From Microbacterium phyllosphaerae (GTDB lineage Bacteria > Actinomycetota > Actinomycetes > Actinomycetales > Microbacteriaceae): a stretch of 64,000 nucleotides of DNA. The notes beneath the pieces were generated by a model, which did no database searches, was not told the DNA's origin, and saw only the letters and a list, made by a program, of their open reading frames with translations. Both the position numbers and the translations under genes were made by a program. Within the stretch, counting starts at the first letter, position 1, and every line of letters starts with the position of its first letter. Below, piece by piece: positions 62,295-64,000 of this stretch. The DNA lies in assembly GCF_017876435.1 (NCBI RefSeq), contig NZ_JAGIOA010000001.1, positions 1,302,001-1,366,000 on the forward strand. Direction: 5' to 3'.

Positions 62295-63749
62295 ATGACG
62301 CGCAGTCGGACTCTGGGCACCCTGGCGACAGTCGTCGGGTTCCTGGCCTTCGTCGAATTCACCAGCGGTGTCCTGCAGGGCTACTACACGCCCATGCTCA
62401 CCGACATCGCGCGGCACCTCGGCATCCACGATGCCGACGTCAACTGGCTCGAGGGCACGCAGCTCATGCTGTCGGCTCTCGTCGTGCCCGCGTTCGCGAA
62501 GCTCGGCGACATGGTCGGCCACAAGCGGATGCTGTTGATCTCGACCGCGTTGACCGCTGCGGCGGCGCTCGTCCTGCCCTTCACCGACTCGTTCCCCGTG
62601 TTCCTCATCGGCTGGACGCTGATGGGCTTCTACGTCGTGTGGCTGCCACTCGAGATCGCCCTGATCTGGTCGCGCTCGCGTCGCATGGAAGGGCGCTCGT
62701 CGATCACGGCGAAGGCCGCGGGGCTCCTGGTGGCGGCGCTCGAGGGCGGAGCGATCATCGGCGCTCTGGTGGGTGGCGCGCTCATCGATGTGCTGCCCCT
62801 CACGGTCGTGCTCCTGATCCCCGCCGTGCTCATCGTCGTGTGCTTCTTCGTGATCCTGTTCGGGGTCAAGGAGTCGCCCGATCCGACCGGCGGTGTCTTC
62901 GACACGGTCGGTGTCGTCCTCATCTCGATGGCGCTCATCTGCTTCACCGGTGGACTCAGCCTGCTGCGCCTCGAGGGCGGGCTGGTCAACCCGTGGTCGT
63001 GGGCCGTCGTCGTCCTCGGTCTTCTGCTCGTCATCCCGTTCGTGCTCTGGGAGCTCCGCTGCGACGATCCGCTCATCGACGTGCGCATGTTCCGTTCGCC
63101 GGCGCTCGGCCCCGTGTTCCTGACCGCCGGACTGTTCGGCGTGAGCGTCCTGGGCGCGCAGGCGCCGCTGTCGACCTTCGCTCGCACCAACCCGGGCGTG
63201 TACGGCTATGGACTCGGAACGACAGGCTTCGCGACCTCGCTGATCATCGGCCTGTATCTGATCGCGATGATCGCGGGTGCGCTGCTCTTCCCGGTGTTCG
63301 CCCGCCTCCTCACTCCGCGGATCACGCTGATGGGCGCATCCCTGCTGGTGGGCATCGGGTTCCTGCTGTTCCTTCCTTTCCACGACTCGTACCTGCAGGT
63401 CGTGACGAACATGGTCGTCGTCGGACTCGGATCCGGGGCACTCGTGGCGGCTCTTCCGGCCGCCGCGGCCTCGGCGGCTCCCGCCACGCAGACGGGCGTC
63501 GCGACCGGACTCACGAACTCCGTGAAGACGGTCGGTGGGGCGATCGCCTCGTGCGTCTTCGGGATCGCGCTCCTGAACGGCGCGAGCGGCGCAGTCGAGG
63601 GCACCGCCGGATCGTTCGCGGGGTACATCACCGTCTGGGTGGTCTGCGGCGTCACCGCACTCGTCGCGGCCGCCATTCTCGTCTTCGTGCCGAAGGAGGC
63701 GTTCACCGACCGGACGGATGCCGAGGCGGTGACCGCCCCGGTGGTCTGA
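62295..63749 (+). CDS. MFS transporter, 14-helix DHA2-like
   Basis: 484-aa major facilitator with about 14 predicted helices. The loop 2/3 motif is AKLGDMVGHKRMLL, and the central part has the extra two helices of the DHA2 drug:H+ antiporter group. The substrate is unknown; multidrug efflux is the family norm. ATG 62295 is preceded by GGAG 7 nt away. It follows the M20 gene by 58 nt and may share its transcript; it ends 2 nt before the convergent small-protein gene. Confidence 0.9.
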   Translation: MTRSRTLGTLATVVGFLAFVEFTSGVLQGYYTPMLTDIARHLGIHDADVNWLEGTQLMLSALVVPAFAKLGDMVGHKRMLLISTALTAAAALVLPFTDSFPVFLIGWTLMGFYVVWLPLEIALIWSRSRRMEGRSSITAKAAGLLVAALEGGAIIGALVGGALIDVLPLTVVLLIPAVLIVVCFFVILFGVKESPDPTGGVFDTVGVVLISMALICFTGGLSLLRLEGGLVNPWSWAVVVLGLLLVIPFVLWELRCDDPLIDVRMFRSPALGPVFLTAGLFGVSVLGAQAPLSTFARTNPGVYGYGLGTTGFATSLIIGLYLIAMIAGALLFPVFARLLTPRITLMGASLLVGIGFLLFLPFHDSYLQVVTNMVVVGLGSGALVAALPAAAASAAPATQTGVATGLTNSVKTVGGAIASCVFGIALLNGASGAVEGTAGSFAGYITVWVVCGVTALVAAAILVFVPKEAFTDRTDAEAVTAPVV

Positions 63750-63751
63750 CG

Positions 63752-63985
63752 TCAGTCGCGGTCGAGGCCGAAGGTGCGCTTGACGACGGCCTGCATGTCG
63801 CGGTCGAGTCCGTCGATGCGCGTGTTCACGGTGTCGAAGCGAGCGTTCATCTCTCCTCGGAGACCGCCGATCTGGGCGTTCATCTCGTTGCGGAGGCCGC
63901 CGATCTCGGTGCGGACGACGCGGATGAACAGGGTCGAGACGACGGTCATCATGCTGAGCATGAGCGCAATGAAAGAGCCGATCAT
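63752..63985 (-). CDS. Small membrane coiled-coil protein
   Basis: 77-aa protein with one N-terminal helix (residues ~2-22) and a heptad-patterned coiled coil; the segments GGLRNEMNAQI and GGLRGEMNARF are near repeats. It ends in KRTFGLDRD. Its start is 15 nt from the window edge, so a longer version cannot be excluded. Function unknown; it resembles many small membrane-anchored coiled-coil proteins rather than one family. Confidence 0.7.
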   Translation of the reverse strand: MIGSFIALMLSMMTVVSTLFIRVVRTEIGGLRNEMNAQIGGLRGEMNARFDTVNTRIDGLDRDMQAVVKRTFGLDRD

Positions 63986-64000
63986 CGTCCAGATCTGAGC

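Noticed and set aside
61725..63383. 552-aa reverse ORF opposite the MFS transporter
   Set aside because: A shadow with E/D/R/H-rich low-complexity translation and no recognisable domain.

Overview
The window is 64 kb of chromosomal DNA from a high-GC Gram-positive actinobacterium, most likely a Microbacterium-type member of the Microbacteriaceae. I infer this from the strongly GC-biased codon use, the frequent GTG starts, leaderless promoters with the -10 box 6-7 nt before the start codon, LAxTG (class E sortase) sorting signals, a sugar ABC transporter without its own ATPase, and a treX-treY-treZ operon. Coding density is high, with about 53 genes. I see no rRNA, insertion sequence, prophage or CRISPR array. 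The one RNA gene is a tRNA-Arg(ACG).

Layout. 1-5.6 kb: the 3' part of a sigma/anti-sigma fusion gene, the sufS-sufU iron-sulfur pair, a tandem GNAT acetyltransferase, an F420/NADP-type reductase and a leaderless GntR regulator. 5.6-8.2 kb: a copper module (copZ, copA) behind two CsoR-type palindromes. 8.2-9.4 kb: a small membrane coiled-coil protein and a secreted HELAH-motif protein. 9.4-11.1 kb: a short-chain dehydrogenase, a coiled-coil protein and the tRNA. 11.3-19.3 kb: a rhamnoside/galactan utilisation locus with a LacI repressor, two perfect operators, a CUT1 ABC transporter, GH78 and GH43 enzymes. 19.3-22.1 kb: a LysR regulator divergent from a fumarate-reductase-type flavoprotein. 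22-27.2 kb: an acidic disordered protein, L-serine dehydratase, an AAA ATPase, and a TetR regulator with an ABC-2 exporter. 27.2-32.8 kb: HrpB helicase, flotillin, MarR and TetR regulators. 32.8-36.9 kb: an oxidoreductase, an FCD/GntR regulator, a degraded sugar-permease remnant and a large LuxR regulator.

37-45.2 kb is a cell-surface region: a 1916-residue protein with at least seven DUF11-type repeats and a LAVTG signal, an ECF-S-like membrane protein, and a second surface protein ending in LALTG. The upstream regions of all three carry the 8-mer AATATCGG. 45.2-49.6 kb has a small membrane exporter, a DesK/DesR-like two-component system with a perfect upstream palindrome, a CmtR-like metal sensor with a His-tailed CDF transporter, and a GNAT enzyme. 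49.6-56.3 kb is the trehalose operon: a small unknown protein, glgX/treX, treY and treZ, each overlapping the next by 4 nt. 56.4-64 kb holds an alkyltransferase, threonine synthase, several small housekeeping proteins, a FUSC-type membrane protein, an M20 peptidase and a 14-TM-type MFS transporter.

The main themes are carbohydrate capture and processing, metal homeostasis (Cu, and Cd/Pb/Zn), envelope and surface display, and compact one-component regulators that often lie next to palindromic operators readable in the sequence. The clearest candidates for undescribed biology are the HELAH two-gene module, the unknown gene leading the trehalose operon, the shared motif of the surface cluster, and the 17-bp perfect inverted repeat between two divergent genes near 60.8 kb.
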